Assembly: GCA_000442125.1 (NCBI GenBank)
Contig: KE546978.1
Span: 434,001-498,000, forward strand
Direction: 5' to 3'
DNA length: 64,000 bases
From: Opeltia flavorubescens
Taxonomy: Eukaryota > Ascomycota > Lecanoromycetes > Teloschistales > Teloschistaceae
The notes under the pieces are model-generated. The model was not told the DNA's origin, did no database searches, and was given only the letters and a program-made list of their open reading frames with translations. Positions 59,990-64,000 of this stretch are shown piece after piece. A program made the position numbers and the translations under genes. The number at the start of each line of letters is the position of its first letter. Positions within the stretch are counted from its first letter, which is position 1.

Positions 59990-60866
59990 TAAAGAGCCAG
60001 AAAACGCTCGTTTTTCCTATATTCTATAGCTAGACCCCGTATTGAAATTACTCTCAAATCTTTATATAATCGAAGTTATTGTTTTGTTTATATTTATATT
60101 TTAGTTAAACTGGTCGATTCGAGTTATTAGTAAATCCTCTACTTGTAAAATGGTATAGAGCTTGTATAATCTAATATTTTTAGCCTAACGCTGAATTTAG
60201 TATATATTTAGCTATAATTCAGCTGCTAAATACCGATATAGCTACTATTAAATAGATAAACCGTATAATTAGTAGTATAATAAATTTATACTATAATTTA
60301 TTAATTATATATATATTGGAAAACGTTTTTTATTAGTATTTCGACCCGAAATAAATATAAACTTTATTAGTTAGTATTAAATAACCGTAGTTATAAAATA
60401 GGCCTAATATATTTTTATATTTTAACTATTAAAATAATTGGTTTATTTATAATTTAATAGTTTTATTAGTTTTATATATAATAATATATATAATAGTTTT
60501 TTTAAAAGCGTTTAATAAGTATAATTTAATAATATAAAAATTTTTAGTATCGAAATAAAATTAGTAGCGCTATAATATATAAAAATTTTAGGTATATTAA
60601 ATTAATTGGAAATTAATTACCAGTTTTACTATTCAACTCTACTAGCTGCTAGCTACTATTAGCAAAATTCTATTAGAACGGTAGCCAAATACTAGTAATT
60701 TATAATTATATTATAGAAATAATATTTTTAAATATTACTAATATATTTATAATTACCAATTTATATATTAAAACTAGCGTTAAAAAATAATATATTTTTA
60801 TATTAATCTAGTTAAATTAAATTTAAATTAAATTTAATTAAATTTAAAATTATTACTAAAAAATAT

Positions 60867-60886
60867 TATATATATATATATATATA
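60867..60886. repeat. (TA)10 dinucleotide tract
   Basis: Ten uninterrupted TA units inside the AT-rich block. It may be a by-product of mutation toward TpA plus slippage. Confidence 0.8.
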
Positions 60887-62379
60887 AATTATATTATATT
60901 TTATTCTATTTTAATTTTTTTATTTATTTTTTTTATAATTTATTTATATATTTTTAAGCAAACGATAATATAATTATAATAATAACTATTTTTATAATTT
61001 TATAACAAATTTTATTATATTTCTATAGTAATAAATATTTTATATATTTTTTTTCTTTTAATATATATATTAAATAAATTTTATAAGTATTATTATTTTT
61101 AATTTAATATAATTTATATTTATATTTATTATATTTATTATATTTTCTAAAATATTAATAATTTAATTAAATTTTAATAATTGATTATTATTATAATATT
61201 TTATTTGAATATCGATTATATAAATTATTAAATTTATTATATACTAAAAAATATTAAAAATTTAATAATTTAATTTTTTTTTTATATACTATATAGAAAT
61301 TAATAATAGTATTTCTAATTATTTAATAAAAAAACTTTATTATTATAAATTTAATATATATTATTAAAAAAATTAATTTATTTAATAAACTATAATTTTA
61401 TTTAAATAATAAAAAATTATTTAATATTAAAATATTTAAATAGTTTTATATAATTTAAAATATAGTTTTTAATATTAATAATTTTTATAAATAATTCTAT
61501 TTATAATTTAAAATATATTTATATTTTATTATATTAATAAATTTATTAATAAATTTTATTTTTATTAATTAATTTATTTATTAATAACTTTTATATATTA
61601 AAATAATTTTTATTAAAAAAAATATTATATAATTATAATATTCTGATATTTAATATTAAAAAAGTATTTTTAATAATAATTATTATTTTACGGTTTTAAT
61701 AATTTTAAATAAATATAATTTAATATTTATTCTAATTTTAACATTATTATTACTATTTCTAATTCTCTAATATTTTTTATTATAATTTTTTTTTTATAAT
61801 TAAATAGTTTTTTATATTTTAAAAAGAAAATAATTTATTTTTTCCGAATATAAAAATTCTAAAATCTAATAAAATTCTAATTAAATTATTTAAAATTTGT
61901 ATTTCTATAAATCAAAAATTTAAATAATTATTACTATTAAGCTATAGAAGCAGTTAGTATTTAGACCCCAGGTGGAAATTATATAATAGAGATAATATAT
62001 TGAATTACTAGTATAGCGGGCCCTTTAAAAAGCTTAAACGAGGTTATTTAAATAATTACTACCTAGTATAAAGTAAATATATTTTTAGGTATATAACGAT
62101 CCCTTTTACTTTCTATTAAAAAGTAAAAATTAGTTCTCTAATATATTTAAATATATATATTATAAATAGTTCTTTTATAATAATTTACGCTTTTAAATTA
62201 GTTTAATTATATTTAATATATTATAATTCTAATTTTTTTTTTTTATATTTAAAGGTCCGGATTACTATTAAAAATATTTATTAAAAGAGCTCGCGGTTAT
62301 AATAAAAATAAAAATAATAATAATAATATAATTATTAATTTTTAGAATCTAAATATTTAATTAGAAACTATATATATAA

Positions 62380-63700
62380 ATCTAATAGGCGGCTTTTCTA
62401 GTATAATTAGTCTAATAATTCTTTAGGATAAGTATATTATAAAACTATCCGATAACGCCGCGGGATTATAATAAAATAGTAATATTCCTTTAATAAAGCT
62501 AATACCGAGTTTTAATACTTATTATTATAAAAGTAAAAAGCTAATATATAATATAACTCCGTCTACTTTACTACCTAAATTAAATAATAGTAGCTATAAT
62601 AATAGCGATTTTTTAAATACCTCCTTAAACGTATAAATAGAATAGAAAATTAAAGATTTAAAATATAAAATAAAAAGGGTTATTAAATATACTCGTCGCT
62701 TTAAAAAAATTAGAATAATTTATTAATAAACTTAAATAACGCTTTAAAAACTTCGTATACTTATTAATATATCTACTCCTATTATTCCGCTTATTAATAC
62801 TAAACTTTTTATTATTATAAAACTAAAAAATATTAAACTAGTTTCTTTATTAAATTATCCGCCGAAGGATAGCTTTACTAGTTATTAGATATAAATATTA
62901 TAAACGGATATAATATTTAAATTATTATAGGATTCGTTCCTAATAAATAAAATAAAGATCTAGTTTACTATATTATTATTAAAGGGTAACCCTTTAATAT
63001 AATAGATTTAATATATAAAAATAAATAAAATTAATATAAACTAGCTTGATTTTTATAAATAACTATTTAATTTTTTATTAAATAAAAAAAGTCGATTTTT
63101 AAATTCTTTATTAAAGTACTATATATTAGAATAAAATATAATAATATTATAAAAACTTTATAATTAAATAAAAGCGTTTAAAGGTTAGTTACTAGAATTA
63201 TTAAAAAAATAATATATAATAAATTTTATTATAAAATTTAAACGCGATATTTAAATACTAGTATATTAATTTAGATATATATTTAAAAATAAAATAAAAA
63301 ATAAATAAATAGCTTTAATAACTTATATAAAAAGTATTATAAAAGGTACTAATATAGATATCTTCTATAAAAAGCCTTTTTTATTAAACTAAAATAACTA
63401 GGGTAATTAAATTTTAAAAAAGCTTTATAGTAGTTATATAGGGGTTAAATAAAAATATAATAACTATAAACCTTATAGTAGGCCCTTTATAAAATTAAAA
63501 AGTAGTAAAAATATTAATTTAAAAGATTTAAACTAAATAAAGTATTATAATTATTATAAAAAAAGTTATTACTCTACTAATTACCTTTATATAAAAAAAT
63601 TAATAAAAAAAATATCTATTAAAGGTACTAAATCTAGCGCTAATAAAGATTCTAATATAGCTTTAAAAAATAATTAAATTTAGGTAAAACTTTAATATTT
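62380..63700 (+). mobile_element. RIP-degraded LTR-retrotransposon gag-like relic
   Basis: This part of the AT-rich block keeps more G and C than its left side and has codon-like texture. At 63543-63584 the in-frame Tyr codons fall exactly where a CCHC zinc knuckle would have its ligands: codons at 63543, 63552, 63567 and 63582 have C-x2-C-x4-H-x4-C spacing, and each is one CpA-to-TpA change (on one strand or the other) away from Cys, Cys, His and Cys. Intervening codons include a Lys-Lys pair at 63558. Upstream sequence is basic in the same frame, as in Gag nucleocapsid regions. No LTR, primer-binding site, protease or reverse transcriptase could be identified, so the element's superfamily and ends are unknown. 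The coordinates are approximate. Confidence 0.5.
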
Positions 63701-64000
63701 AAATATTATCTAATTAAAGTAATAAAAGAAATTAAAGTAGTATTTTAATTTTATATAGATAATTAAATTAAAAGGGCTTCTATACTATTAAATATAAGGT
63801 TAAATATTAATTATATCTTATAAGTTAAAGCGGTAAAATAAAGCTTTACTTTAATAAATATTAGTTATTTTATATTAAACTAGCTCTAAAATTAATAATA
63901 TTACTACTATAAAACCTATAATCTTAAATAGACCTATATTAATAATTAAAGTATAAAATAAACGATTTCTATTATTTTTTTTTATACTATCGATTTAAAT

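Larger units (their letters stand above)
59990..64000. repeat. AT-rich block with repeat-induced point mutation footprint
   Basis: From about 59,990 to the end the sequence is overwhelmingly A and T. In long stretches CpA and TpG dinucleotides are almost absent (for example lines around 62,401-62,460 and 63,541-63,660), while TpA is everywhere and CpG sites such as CGCCGCGG near 62,456 persist. That is the signature of CpA-to-TpA RIP on both strands rather than general CpG decay. A patch near 61,940-62,000 keeps some CA and TG and looks less mutated. All frames are broken by many stops. The block continues beyond the window, so its extent and type (dispersed island, centromere or subtelomere) cannot be decided here. 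Confidence 0.85.

Noticed and set aside
59990-64000. Mitochondrial DNA inserted in the nucleus, suggested by extreme A+T
   Set aside because: The near absence of CpA/TpG with retained CpG points to RIP, and no mitochondrial gene is recognisable.

Overview
This window is nuclear DNA from a filamentous ascomycete (Pezizomycotina). The evidence is spliced genes with GT-AG introns mostly 45 to 65 nt long, orthologues of filamentous-fungal genes (a uvsB-type ATR kinase, a fungal complex I 17.8 kDa subunit, DUF6594, DUF1275), and a terminal block that is overwhelmingly A+T and almost free of CpA/TpG, the footprint of repeat-induced point mutation (RIP). The species cannot be named from the sequence alone.

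Positions 1-25,200 are mostly housekeeping genes: the 3' part of nucleoporin nic96, mitochondrial amidotransferase subunit her2, a secreted metallophosphoesterase, an F-box-like protein, pdb1, erg6, splicing factor slt11, a DUF6594 membrane protein, a small four-exon gene of unknown function, a caspase-fold protein, the COMPASS subunit Bre2/Ash2, a Tda3-like oxidoreductase and a short-chain dehydrogenase. Positions 26,700-42,300 are rich in RNA and genome-maintenance genes: ski2, csm3/swi3, the complex I subunit, tad2 and a 12-exon uvsB/mec1. Positions 42,300-55,300 carry a pterin carbinolamine dehydratase, erg25, nca2, a Sec4-type Rab, an uncharacterised probably mitochondrial protein, an Afg2-like AAA ATPase and an RNPS1-like SR protein. 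Positions 55,300-58,500 are gene-poor. A DUF1275 membrane protein follows, and from about 59,990 to the end lies the AT-rich block, which holds a wrecked gag-like sequence.

Many neighbours are head-to-head over 170-480 bp (her2/phosphoesterase, erg6/slt11, caspase/bre2, tda3/SDR, csm3/complex I, tad2/uvsB, erg25/nca2). No operon-like or biosynthetic cluster was found. The genes serve separate core processes: sterol synthesis (erg6, erg25), mitochondrial function (her2, pdb1, complex I subunit, nca2), RNA processing and decay (slt11, ski2, tad2, RNPS1-like), checkpoint and fork protection (uvsB, csm3), and ribosome maturation (afg2).

Exon borders were inferred by eye from GT/AG sites, reading frame and remembered family sequence, without transcripts. 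All coordinates and protein lengths come from counting the sequence by hand. No convincing tRNA, rRNA or CRISPR array was seen. Single ambiguous bases (N) occur at 15411, 16075, 49237, 55869, 57402 and 57710; the first three fall in coding exons.
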